Origin: an uncultured Sphingomonadaceae bacterium
GTDB taxonomy: Bacteria > Pseudomonadota > Alphaproteobacteria > Sphingomonadales > Sphingomonadaceae
DNA length: 64,000 nucleotides
Reading direction: 5' to 3'
NCBI GenBank assembly: GCA_947499255.1
Contig: CANMNF010000002.1
Coordinates: 198,430 to 262,429 of the forward strand
The stretch's first letter is position 1, and each line of letters starts with the position of its first letter. Shown in pieces: positions 16,022 to 25,000 of this stretch. The notes beneath the pieces are model-generated. The model was given only the letters and a program-made list of their open reading frames with translations, was not told the origin of the DNA and searched no databases. A program made the position numbers and the translations under genes.

Positions 16022-17389
16022 ATGCCGATTGAACCATCAGGTTCGCTGGTCAAGCGTTGGGTCCGCGCTGCCATTGGCATCACGGTGATCGCGCTTGGCC
16101 TGCTGCTGGCGGTCACCATCATGCAAAGCTGGCGCGCAAGTGAAAGCGCGCTATCGCAAGCCGTTGACACCGATATGGCAGGTCTGGTCGATATCTATGC
16201 CAGCGGCGGTTTGGATGAGCTGAAATTGCGGCTTGGGGATCGCACGGCTCTTGCCACGCTGGATGGGCGGCAACCGCATTATATGCTGGGTCAGGTGGGT
16301 GATCAGATCATCGTGGGTGATCAAGGCGGATGGCCGCCATTGTCTCCGACCAATTCCGAAGAAGGTTTTGTGACGCTGACCGATGGCACCAATGTCTATG
16401 CCCGCGCGACCCGGCTTGCTCCTGAGCTGGATCTGCTAGTGGCGCGCGAATATGCACCCGATACAGCCGCGATCCAGCGTTTGGCAGCGATTTTTCTGGC
16501 AACGGCAGGCGCGATTGTGCTGGTCGTATCGCTGCTGGGATGGAGTGTCGCCAAACGCTTGAGCAAGCGGATCACCACCATTAGCGGCGCGTTTCGCGAA
16601 GCTGAATTGGGCGGCGAACCCGTCCTTGATCAAAGCGCGCCGCGCGATGAAATCGATGTGCTGGCTGCGCATTCCAGCCGCGCAATCGCCCGCTGCGCTG
16701 CACTGGCACGCACACATCGGCATATGACAGATCACATCGCACATGAAATTCGCACACCTTTAACGCATTTGGAAAATCGGCTGGTCAGCTGGCAACGCGC
16801 GACGGACAATCCGGCTGAGCGTGAGACGTTTGAACGCGGGCGGCAGGATATCCGCTCTGTCGTCACCATGCTCGATTCCCTGCTTGATATCGCCGCCAGT
16901 GAAGCGCGCGTTGGTGATTGCACGGGGCTTAAGGATGTGAACCTGTCCGCTTTGGCCGAAAGTCTGGTGGAGCTTTATGAAGGCAGCGCGGAAGAAGCTG
17001 GCATAACCTTTCGCACCCAGATTGCGCCGGGTGTGGTGCTGCGCGGAGAACAGATGCAGCTGACGCGGCTGCTTTCCAACCTGCTCGACAATGCGTTGAA
17101 ATATGTGCCGCGCGGCGGCGAAGTGCGGCTGGTGATCGGTGCCGGGCCAGTGATCGCGGTGTCCGATAATGGTCCGGGTATAGAGGCGGCCTTGCGCCCC
17201 TTCGTGTTTGACAGGTTCCGCAGCGGCACGCCCAGCCAAGGCACCACCAGTCACGGCCTTGGTCTTGCTCTTGCCCGCGCGATTGCGCTGCGCCATGATA
17301 TGCGTATCGCCTTGATGGATAGCGATAAAGGCGCGCATTTTGTGATAAAGCCGCATGCGCTATGGGATCAGGAGGGGGACAGCGCATGA
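16022..17389 (+). CDS. Sensor histidine kinase, partner of the preceding regulator
   Basis: A 455-residue inner-membrane kinase. It has a transmembrane helix at about 14-34, a periplasmic sensor of roughly 110 residues, a second helix near 152-175, and a HAMP-type linker. The dimerisation domain has phospho-acceptor His at about residue 241 in HIAHEIRTPLTHLENR. The ATPase domain has the N box NLLDNALKYVPRGG, G1 box DNGPGIE and G2 box GLGLALARAI. The stop overlaps the start of the lipoprotein gene as ATGA. The signal sensed is unknown; the sensor domain is not a recognised named fold. Confidence 0.95.
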   Translation: MPIEPSGSLVKRWVRAAIGITVIALGLLLAVTIMQSWRASESALSQAVDTDMAGLVDIYASGGLDELKLRLGDRTALATLDGRQPHYMLGQVGDQIIVGDQGGWPPLSPTNSEEGFVTLTDGTNVYARATRLAPELDLLVAREYAPDTAAIQRLAAIFLATAGAIVLVVSLLGWSVAKRLSKRITTISGAFREAELGGEPVLDQSAPRDEIDVLAAHSSRAIARCAALARTHRHMTDHIAHEIRTPLTHLENRLVSWQRATDNPAERETFERGRQDIRSVVTMLDSLLDIAASEARVGDCTGLKDVNLSALAESLVELYEGSAEEAGITFRTQIAPGVVLRGEQMQLTRLLSNLLDNALKYVPRGGEVRLVIGAGPVIAVSDNGPGIEAALRPFVFDRFRSGTPSQGTTSHGLGLALARAIALRHDMRIALMDSDKGAHFVIKPHALWDQEGDSA

Positions 17390-17994
17390 ACGCAATTGCA
17401 CAAAAACGCATGATAACGGCGCTCGCTGCATCTTTGATGCTGGCCGGGTGCGCTGGCACGGCCAATTTGGCGTCGCATGCGCAAGCTGACATTGATCCGA
17501 TGGCCGATCCTTTGATCGCCAGCGATGATATGCTGACCAGCGCTGCTGCCCTATTGGTCGCAGCCCAGGCGGCTCCTGATGCTGCATCGCGCGCGCCGGT
17601 TATGGAGCGGCTTCTTGCTTTGAATGTGCAGCCTGCTGACGCGGCATCGGACAATCCGCTGGCCCAATGGCGTACAGCGCACGCGCCCTATGCTGGCACG
17701 CCTTATCGCGGGCGCACGCTTGGCCCCGCTTATCGCCGCGCAAATCTGGCGCCGGGGCAAATGATTGAAATCGCGCAGGTGTTTTACGCTGGCCGCCGTG
17801 CCGAAATGCGTGCGCAGGCCAATCGCAGCACTGTGGCGCTGGCTATCAACAATTCGCGCGATGAAGCGGTATGCCAGGCGCAGTTAAGCCCGCAGGCGCA
17901 ATGCCGCTGGTTGCCTTTGTTTACCGAACGCTTTGCGATCACACTGGAAAATACAGGCGATATGCCCGCCAGCGTCTATCTCGTATTTGAGTAG
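17386..17994 (+). CDS. Predicted lipoprotein coupled to the two-component system
   Basis: A 202-residue exported protein with a lipobox SLMLAGCAG. I chose the ATG that overlaps the kinase stop (ATGA) because a strong GGAGGGGG site lies just upstream. After an Ala-rich helical half comes a C-terminal part that looks beta-rich (residues ~118-202), with two Cys separated by eight residues in EAVCQAQLSPQAQCRWLP. I recognise no family. Tight coupling to the kinase suggests it takes part in sensing or is a co-regulated envelope factor; this is inference only. Confidence 0.75.
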   Translation: MNAIAQKRMITALAASLMLAGCAGTANLASHAQADIDPMADPLIASDDMLTSAAALLVAAQAAPDAASRAPVMERLLALNVQPADAASDNPLAQWRTAHAPYAGTPYRGRTLGPAYRRANLAPGQMIEIAQVFYAGRRAEMRAQANRSTVALAINNSRDEAVCQAQLSPQAQCRWLPLFTERFAITLENTGDMPASVYLVFE

Positions 17995-18025
17995 GGGTTT
18001 TGTGGTTGCGCGATGGTTTGTTTTT

Positions 18026-18199
18026 CGCTCCCACATCGGTGGGAGCGTCCTCGCTAGACGGGCAGCAAGCTGCCCCCGCTGCGGGCGGGCGGGCGCCCTT
18101 GCGGCCTAGACGGCCGTTTGGGGCTTTCCTAGAAATGTTGCGCTAGTCTCGGTGCCCATAGGGCACCGACAGCCCGCGACCGCGGGCCGGCCGGTAGGC
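18026..18199. repeat. Cluster of perfect palindromes (REP-like intergenic element)
   Basis: Between a stop codon and a shared terminator are five successive hairpins: CGCTCCCAC/GTGGGAGCG (9-bp stem, 4-base loop, 18026-18047), GGGCAGC/GCTGCCC (18060-18075), CGGCC/GGCCG (18102-18116), TCGGTGCCC/GGGCACCGA (9-bp stem, 18149-18169) and GCCCGCG/CGCGGGC (18172-18187), then CCGGCCGG. The short word CTAGACGG occurs twice. No open frame with a ribosome-binding site covers it. It looks like a repetitive extragenic palindromic element or a structured 3' UTR rather than a gene. Confidence 0.65.
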
Positions 18200-18262
18200 C
18201 GCAAGCCTAAGAGAGCGAATGCGAACGCCGGCGCTTGAGGCTAAACAAAAACATCCTCAAAC

Positions 18263-18299
18263 AAAACCGGCCCGACCACTTGGGCCGGACCGGTTTTTT
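18263..18299. terminator. Bidirectional intrinsic terminator
   Basis: An AAAACCGGCCC arm pairs with GGGCCGG and with CCGGTTTTTT, so it can fold with a T-run on either strand. It sits between the convergent lipoprotein gene and the giant FecR-repeat gene and probably ends both transcripts. Confidence 0.85.
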
Positions 18300-18314
18300 A
18301 AGCTGCTAAAACGC

Positions 18315-21300
18315 TCAGCGTGCTTGCGCGGCCAGATGCGCTTCGAGCATTTGCACCTGTTCGGCGCTGAACTGAATGCCGCTGGATTGCAAAGCATCCA
18401 CACCCGGCGCGGTGGCTACATCCGGCGCACCGTTTACGCTTGCACCATCGCTAACGCTCCAGCGATCCCAATCTGTACTTTGCGGCGCAGCCACAGCGAC
18501 CGTCCCGGTATTTGCCGTTGTCGTTGGAGCAGATCCTGGGACAGATCCTGTGGCAAATCCCGTGGCGGATCCCGTGGCACCGGCAGCTTCACGATCAAAG
18601 AAGATTGATCCTTCGGCAAAATTGCCTTGCTCGTTCAACGAGACACCAAGGCCAACTTGCTTGCCGCCGTCGCCAAAGACGAAACCGGCAACCGTGACGT
18701 TACAACCGCTGGTGCAATCCGCCGTGCCGCTGGGCACGATACTCGCGCCAAGGCTGCCGGAAAATGCGCCTTCGGTATCCACCAGCAGGACACTGTTGGA
18801 AGGATCAGCCACACCGCCGGAAGTCTCCGCTGTATATTCGCGCCCTCCAATCGCCAGATCCAGCTCAAGCCCAAGGCGCGGTGATGCAGGACCGTTGAAA
18901 ACCAGCGATGCGTCACCCGAAACGGTGCCTTCTTCGCCATCATTGTTGACCAGTTTGGTGCTGCCAATCTGTTCAAAATCGATGCGGCCGCTTGCAGGCA
19001 AATTGCTGACTTGTGTGCCGCCAAAGACATGGAAATCATCGAAGGCGCCATTGCGCGGTTGCCCCGGTGTTTGCCAGCGCGCCCAGACCATATCGCTGGC
19101 CCCGCCATTCTCAACCAGCATCCCTGTGCCACTGCTTAAATCAGCATCGCTGCCACGCAATTGGCTGGGATAGATTTCCAGAACGCCGTTATCGAGCGTG
19201 CTTGCCCCAGCGAACAAATCAAGCTGGCCGCCATTGGCAAAAGCTGTGCCGATCAGATCGGTCGTGCCGGTGAAGGCGGCAAGTCCGGTGGCCGCGCCAC
19301 CACCACTGCCAGGCATGGTGCCTTCAGGTGCATAAATCACAGCGCCTTGAATACGGGGCCGCGAAAAGCTGCCGGGGAAGATTTGATAGACAAAGCCTGC
19401 CCGCTCTTCAGGGTTTTCGCCACCGAAACCGCCATAAAAGGTGATGTTGCATCCCGACCCATCACAGCCGCGCCCTGTTCCGGTAACATCGCCTCGCATG
19501 ATGAAATCAGCTGGTCCTGGGCCTGCCACATTCAAATTGACGAAGTCACCATTGTCGAACCCCATCGAGGCAAACGCATAAGTCACATCTCCGCCAGCTT
19601 CAGGCATCACAATACTACCGTTGGTTTGATAGCGAAGCTGCGATCCGAACTGGACGCTCAGATTGCCGTTGAAAGTGCCTGGTGCCGATTCACCATTGTT
19701 GAACACAGGATCGGTGGCTGCATACACGACGTAATCGATCTGGCCGCTGGTCGGTAACGCATTCACCGATGGTGCAAGCACCACATAAGGCAGGCCATCA
19801 TTGATAGTGAAGTTGCTGGTGCCACCGCGGAATGTCGCCGTACCATCAGAGAAGCGTCCAACAACTGCGCTCGCATCGCCTGCAATATTGAATGCAGTCG
19901 CAGTTCCAGCAGCGAGATTGCCAGCGCTTACCAATGCGCCTGATCCATCAAGGGTCGGGCTTTCGCTGCCGGGCTGGCTGTTGCCGCCATCGGTGGCAAA
20001 GGCACGGCCCGTGGCATCAGGGAAACCGCCCAGATAGGTGTTCACAAGAGCACCCCCAGCGCCGGTATCGCCACTGCCATCGTCGTAAACACCATTACCA
20101 AAAATCGCCGCGCCGCTGATCTGTTGGCCAAAAGTGCCGTTTTGCGCGGTGTAGGTCAGGCCCAGCTCATTGATATCATCGCCTGCGAAATACCCGCCAA
20201 ACTGAATGACGCAGGTATTGTCGCAGCTATTGTCGCTGGTGGTGATTTGGGTGTCTGCAAACTGGAAGTTTACATTGCGGCCAAAGGTTACGCGGAATTC
20301 ACTATCGCTTTGCGATGGATCGGTGAGGCCACCGGTCGATGCAAAGCTGTAGACATAATCATCGCCAGCGGTTGGCAGCGTGATGCTGCCTTCCATGGCG
20401 ATGAAATTGGTTGCCCCGAACAGCACCGCCATATCCGCCTGGAATTGACCAGGAGCGAGCGAACCATCAGCGATGGTCGGAGCGGTGGCCGCGATCAGAT
20501 CATAATCTATGCGGCCCGTCGTGGGCACCATAAAGCTGCCCGTTGTCGGTGCGGCCAGCAGGTAATGGAACCCTTGCGCAGGCGTGAGAGTCGTCGTCTC
20601 AAACTGGTTGGCCGAGATATATTCGCCATCTGTCCAACGGCCAATCGCAAAGCGGGCATTGCTGGAGATATCCGTTACTTGCGCTGTACCGATGCTGCGC
20701 GGTTGGAAGCTGTCATCGATAGCTGTCACACCGTCATTATCGTTAAAAGTGGCGGTTGTCAGGCTAAAGCCATTGCCAACATTGCTTGGGCTGGAGAAGT
20801 TGAAATTCACCCCGGTTGTCCCGGCAAAATCCGTCGCATCGTTGAGCAATAGCGGGGTGCCGGTGGGTACCGGAACCTCCGGCGCAGTGCCCAGCCCGTC
20901 AATCGCGGTGCCGCCTGCCTGAAAAATCGCAACGCCTTGAATGCCATTGCCCACCCCGCGGTCGAGAATGTTGTAGGTAAAGCCGCCCGTTTCGCCGCCC
21001 TCGCCAAACAATCCGCCAAACACCTGCGCATTACAGAACCCTGTGCAGGTGGTGGCAGTGAGCCGTTCAAATGGCAGGTTGAGGTTTTCAAACGTACCAT
21101 CAGATCGCACGACAATGCCCCCGTTGGTCGGATCAGCTGCGCCGCCTGTGGTGCCGACACGGTAGCCTTCGGTTGCTGTCAGAACATCGAAGTTCAGGCC
21201 GACAAAGGCCGTCGATCCAAAAGCAACAGCCATCTCGCCATCGAAAAACTCTGTCGAGCCGGTAGCGCCAAGACGATTGGTCGGCTGCGTGCCGCCCACA

Positions 21301-24300
21301 AGCGCATAATTAACAACGCCCGAGGTTGGCAGATTGGTCGCCGGTGTGCCGACCAGCAAATGCTCGCTGACATTGGGGACGCTGTTAGGCCCATTGGTCA
21401 CGCCCACGAAATAGCGGGTCCAAGCTACATCGTTGCCGATGCGACCAAATTCGCGCAGGTCAGCATCGCGCGTCGAATAATCGGTGGTGACGGGATTGGG
21501 ATTGTAGAGCGTCATGCTGGTGATGCGGCCATCATCGGTAATCTCGGCATCGGCACGCGCCACACGCAGCGCGTCGGCGGCGAACTGCCAGCCATTGAGA
21601 TCGGCGAACATGTTCGTGAGACCATCCGGCAGACCGCCAAATTGATCAGGCACGCCGCCACCATTGATGAAGGCGAGGTAATCATTGAAGAACGTCAGCA
21701 CTTCGCCATCAAAAGTGCTCGCAAGCAGGCCAGCGCCTTGTAAAGCGGCGAGGTAATCCTCGACCTGCTGCGCGGTTAATCCGGTAAAGTCGCTAGGCAC
21801 ACCGCCGCCCAGCAAAAAGGCGTAGAACTGCGAGATAGCGGTCAGATATTCGGCATAGACCGGCAGACCCGCAAAATCCTCAGCATCGCCGCCACCCAGC
21901 ACAAATTGCGAATACGCGGCGAAAAAGCTGTTCAGCCCATTAAAGCTGTCCAGCCCGCCGGTCACATTCGTCAGCGCTGCCAGATAGGCCTCGATGGTCG
22001 CCTGATCGAGCGCCGTGTACTCGGCAGGCAGCCCACCGCCCGCAAGGAAAGCGAAGTAAGCGTTCAGCTGCGTCACATAGCCGGAATAGACCGGCAGGCC
22101 AGCGAAGGTCGCCGGATCGCCGCCGTTCAAAAGGAAGGTGATGTAGCTGTCGAAATTGCCGTTGAGACCGGCAAACGCGTCCAGCCCGCCCGTCACATTG
22201 GCGAGCGCTGCCAGATAGGCGTCAATTGTTGCCTGATTGAGGCCAGTGAAATCGCCGGGCAATCCGCCGCCTGCAAGGAAAGCGAAATAGGCGTTCAGCT
22301 GCGTCACGTAGCTGGCATAGACAGGCAAGCCTGCAAAGCGCGCCGGATCACCGCCGCCCAGAATAAAGGCGGCGTAATTGTCGGCAAACATGTCCAGATC
22401 ATCAAACGCGTCCAGCCCGCCTGAAACACCGTTCAATGCGGCCAGATATTGCGTGATAATCTGCTGCGACAGACCAGAGAAATCAGCTGGCAATCCGCCG
22501 CCTGCCAGAAAATCGAAATAGGCGTTCAGCTGGGTGACATAGTCCCCATAAATCGGAAGTTGCGCAAAGTTTTGCGGGTCATTGCCCGCGCCGATAAAGG
22601 CGAAATAATCGGCAAAGAAAGCCGCAGCATCGCCGCCAATCTGCAATTGGAACCCGCCAGCTGCATTCAACGCGGCGAGATAATCTGCGACCTGCGCCTC
22701 GCTCAGACCGGTAAAGTCATTGGGTAGCCCGCCATTGGCAAGAAACGTGAAATACGCCTGCAAATCGGTGGCATACCCTACATAAAGCGGCAGGTTGGGG
22801 AACAGATCAATGGCCCCGCCCTGTTCGATAAATGCAAAATACGCGGTCAACAGATCGGCATTCGCACCCAGCAAATTGTCAGTTTCCCCGGCTGTTTGCA
22901 GCGCGCTGACATAATTGGCCAGCACATCAAGATCGGTTGCAGTAAAGTCTGCTGGAAGCCCGCCATTGTTCAAAAACGCCGCATACGCATTCAACGCAGA
23001 GGCAAAGGCCGGGAAGTTGAGAACAGGCAGCCCGGTAAAGACATCGGGATTGCCCCCTGAGGCAAGGAAGGCCGCATAATCGGTGTAAAAACCGGCCAGA
23101 TCATCAAGGAACCGGCCCGTTACACCTTGCGCCTGCAAGGCTGCGATATAGCTTGCAATCTGTGTTTGCGTCAGCGGCTGATAAGCGCTGGGCTGACCAC
23201 CATTGAGCAGATAGGTATAATAGGCATCCAGATCGGTTGCGAAACCTGCAAACAGGTTGGCATTCAATCCCGCAAACGCATCAGGATCGCCGCCAGCTTG
23301 TACAAATGTCAGGTAATCTGCATAAAATCCGGCCTGATTTCCAAGAAACCGGTTGAGCAGGCCAGCGGTTTGCAATTGCTCCAGATACGCCTGCAAAGTG
23401 GCAAGGTCTGTCGCGGTAAAATCGCTTGGCAGATCGCCGTTTTGCAGGAACGCAAAATACGCGTTGAGATCGGTTGCAAAGCCAGCGAAGATATTCGCGT
23501 TGAGGCGGGCAAACGCGTCAGGATCGCCGCCACCTTGTACAAAGGCGAGATATTCAGCGTAAAAATCCGCTTGTTCGCCAAGAAACGCCTGGAACAATCC
23601 AGAAGCCTGCAATTGCTCAAGGTAAGCTTGCAGGAGATCAGGATCTGTAGCGGCAAATTCGCTGGGCAGATTGCCGCTTTGCAAAAATGCGAAATAGGCA
23701 TTGAGCGCTTCTTCAAATTCACGCGCAAAACCAAGCCCACCATTGGCGTTGAACGCCGCCAGCAGCGTTTGATCGGCAGCGCTCAATTGTTGTTGAAGCC
23801 CACTGGCTGCAAGGAAAGCGATGTAATCGTTGAGCAAGCTTTGTGATGCGCCAGCGAAATTATCGGGATCACCGCCGCCGCGCACGAATGTGAAATAGGC
23901 GTTCACAAGCCCGGTGAAAGTGGTGGCAAAGCCATCAACATCGCCGCCGCTCGCCAGGAAAGCGAGATAGCGATCGGCAAGCACTTGGTCCGCCGCTGCC
24001 AGATCGTTGAACGCGCCTGTGCGGCCAGAAAAGGCCAGAAACGCGTTGATATCGGTGATCGAGGCTGCGCCAAAATCGGAAGGCAAGCCGCCATCGCGGA
24101 TCAAATCAAGATATTGGGTAAGGAACCCTGCATAAGTGGTAAGAAAGCTAGCACCCGAACCACCATCAGCCAAAAAGCCCAGATAGGTGCGGATGATATC
24201 TGCCTGTGCGGCGGGAAAAGGCGTGCCGCCATTAAGCCCTTCAAGATCCGCAGCTGCTGCCACCAGCAAAGCAAGATCGCCGGTTGGAAATGTATCAAGC

Positions 24301-24986
24301 GAAGGATTGCCCGCCGCCAGATCAACACTACGCGCTGCTCCCAGAATATCGGAGGACGCCCCCGCTGCCGCCAAAGCATCACCCAAGGACACGGGCAATC
24401 CATTTTGCGCAGCAGCCACCGGGCCGCCTTCGCTCAGATCAGCGACTTCAACTTGCCGCTCACGCTCGCCAGCATCTTGCGGCGTTGGCGCAGGGGCGGT
24501 GTTTGCGACCACTTGGCGAAGACCGCGCCGGCCTGAGCTTTCCCAAAATTCACCGGCGCGAAATTCGCGTTCAGACCGGCCACGCATCACGCGCGAGGTG
24601 CCCGTAATGGCATGGCCCGCGCTATCGCCATTGTCGGCAACAGTGAAGGAGGCAGAGCTGTCCGCGCCGCTAACAAAGCCTTGCGCGCCATCGGGCATGG
24701 AAATGGTTGCGGTGCCATTGGGCGCGCCGGATACGGTGACAGAGCCTGAGAACAGCTCCACCGAACCATCGGCATTGATCTGATATTCAGCGCCATCCAC
24801 AAAAGAGAGCATCGCGCCGTTATCAAGCTTGATCTGCGTCAAGCCAGAGGCTTGCGTCACACGTTCACCAATCTCAACTTGCGCTTGGCCTGCATTGGAA
24901 AAGATCACTTCGGCAGCTTGCGCCGAATGTGTGCCCAGCGCGATGGCTGAGGCGGTTACGAGGAGGGTTGCGGTCTTGCGGGTCAT
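18315..24986 (-). CDS. Giant FecR-domain repeat protein with four barrel-like C-terminal modules
   Basis: An exported protein of about 2,223 residues. A signal peptide ends SAQA-AE with no lipobox Cys. Residues ~22-145 resemble a FecR-type domain (IGERVTQASGLTQIKLDNGA, then LFSGSVTVSG and FVSGADSSASFTV). Residues ~265-1120 hold about 32 copies of a ~27-residue motif of the form YFAFLxxGGxPxxF. Residues ~1140-2180 hold four modules of about 250 residues. Each module has an LPTSGxIxY strand pattern, a Cys pair (CTGFC, CDNTC, CDGSGC, CTSGC) and then G-x-F-x-G...G...G-x-x-x-F/Y, reminiscent of TbpB-type eight-strand barrels. I chose the third ATG of an ATG-ATG-ATG run because GGGGAG is correctly spaced; the first in-frame ATG overlaps the upstream TPR-barrel gene stop (TGATG). 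Probably a secreted or surface client of that barrel protein. Function unknown. Confidence 0.85.
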   Translation of the reverse strand: MTRKTATLLVTASAIALGTHSAQAAEVIFSNAGQAQVEIGERVTQASGLTQIKLDNGAMLSFVDGAEYQINADGSVELFSGSVTVSGAPNGTATISMPDGAQGFVSGADSSASFTVADNGDSAGHAITGTSRVMRGRSEREFRAGEFWESSGRRGLRQVVANTAPAPTPQDAGERERQVEVADLSEGGPVAAAQNGLPVSLGDALAAAGASSDILGAARSVDLAAGNPSLDTFPTGDLALLVAAAADLEGLNGGTPFPAAQADIIRTYLGFLADGGSGASFLTTYAGFLTQYLDLIRDGGLPSDFGAASITDINAFLAFSGRTGAFNDLAAADQVLADRYLAFLASGGDVDGFATTFTGLVNAYFTFVRGGGDPDNFAGASQSLLNDYIAFLAASGLQQQLSAADQTLLAAFNANGGLGFAREFEEALNAYFAFLQSGNLPSEFAATDPDLLQAYLEQLQASGLFQAFLGEQADFYAEYLAFVQGGGDPDAFARLNANIFAGFATDLNAYFAFLQNGDLPSDFTATDLATLQAYLEQLQTAGLLNRFLGNQAGFYADYLTFVQAGGDPDAFAGLNANLFAGFATDLDAYYTYLLNGGQPSAYQPLTQTQIASYIAALQAQGVTGRFLDDLAGFYTDYAAFLASGGNPDVFTGLPVLNFPAFASALNAYAAFLNNGGLPADFTATDLDVLANYVSALQTAGETDNLLGANADLLTAYFAFIEQGGAIDLFPNLPLYVGYATDLQAYFTFLANGGLPNDFTGLSEAQVADYLAALNAAGGFQLQIGGDAAAFFADYFAFIGAGNDPQNFAQLPIYGDYVTQLNAYFDFLAGGGLPADFSGLSQQIITQYLAALNGVSGGLDAFDDLDMFADNYAAFILGGGDPARFAGLPVYASYVTQLNAYFAFLAGGGLPGDFTGLNQATIDAYLAALANVTGGLDAFAGLNGNFDSYITFLLNGGDPATFAGLPVYSGYVTQLNAYFAFLAGGGLPAEYTALDQATIEAYLAALTNVTGGLDSFNGLNSFFAAYSQFVLGGGDAEDFAGLPVYAEYLTAISQFYAFLLGGGVPSDFTGLTAQQVEDYLAALQGAGLLASTFDGEVLTFFNDYLAFINGGGVPDQFGGLPDGLTNMFADLNGWQFAADALRVARADAEITDDGRITSMTLYNPNPVTTDYSTRDADLREFGRIGNDVAWTRYFVGVTNGPNSVPNVSEHLLVGTPATNLPTSGVVNYALVGGTQPTNRLGATGSTEFFDGEMAVAFGSTAFVGLNFDVLTATEGYRVGTTGGAADPTNGGIVVRSDGTFENLNLPFERLTATTCTGFCNAQVFGGLFGEGGETGGFTYNILDRGVGNGIQGVAIFQAGGTAIDGLGTAPEVPVPTGTPLLLNDATDFAGTTGVNFNFSSPSNVGNGFSLTTATFNDNDGVTAIDDSFQPRSIGTAQVTDISSNARFAIGRWTDGEYISANQFETTTLTPAQGFHYLLAAPTTGSFMVPTTGRIDYDLIAATAPTIADGSLAPGQFQADMAVLFGATNFIAMEGSITLPTAGDDYVYSFASTGGLTDPSQSDSEFRVTFGRNVNFQFADTQITTSDNSCDNTCVIQFGGYFAGDDINELGLTYTAQNGTFGQQISGAAIFGNGVYDDGSGDTGAGGALVNTYLGGFPDATGRAFATDGGNSQPGSESPTLDGSGALVSAGNLAAGTATAFNIAGDASAVVGRFSDGTATFRGGTSNFTINDGLPYVVLAPSVNALPTSGQIDYVVYAATDPVFNNGESAPGTFNGNLSVQFGSQLRYQTNGSIVMPEAGGDVTYAFASMGFDNGDFVNLNVAGPGPADFIMRGDVTGTGRGCDGSGCNITFYGGFGGENPEERAGFVYQIFPGSFSRPRIQGAVIYAPEGTMPGSGGGAATGLAAFTGTTDLIGTAFANGGQLDLFAGASTLDNGVLEIYPSQLRGSDADLSSGTGMLVENGGASDMVWARWQTPGQPRNGAFDDFHVFGGTQVSNLPASGRIDFEQIGSTKLVNNDGEEGTVSGDASLVFNGPASPRLGLELDLAIGGREYTAETSGGVADPSNSVLLVDTEGAFSGSLGASIVPSGTADCTSGCNVTVAGFVFGDGGKQVGLGVSLNEQGNFAEGSIFFDREAAGATGSATGFATGSVPGSAPTTTANTGTVAVAAPQSTDWDRWSVSDGASVNGAPDVATAPGVDALQSSGIQFSAEQVQMLEAHLAAQAR
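21640..24197 (-). repeat. Coding repeats: ~32 copies of a YFAFL-GGG-type motif
   Basis: Within the giant gene a motif Tyr-x-x-Phe-Leu-x-x-Gly-Gly-x-x-x-x-Phe recurs about every 25-28 residues. In the 3' half the copies fall into triplets (for example YFAFLAGGGLPADF, YLAALANVTGGLDAF, YITFLLNGGDPATF), giving a super-repeat of about 77 residues or 231 bases. The DNA of neighbouring super-repeats near 22034-22540 is nearly identical, pointing to recent internal duplication. Copies toward the N-terminus are more diverged. The motif spacing suggests a helical solenoid, which is inference. Confidence 0.85.
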
Positions 24987-25000
24987 CATCATTCTCCCCA

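Noticed and set aside
21640-24197. Repeat array considered as a CRISPR or satellite
   Set aside because: Copies are directly adjacent, in frame and code for the Y-x-x-F-L-x-x-G-G protein motif; there are no unique spacers or cas genes.
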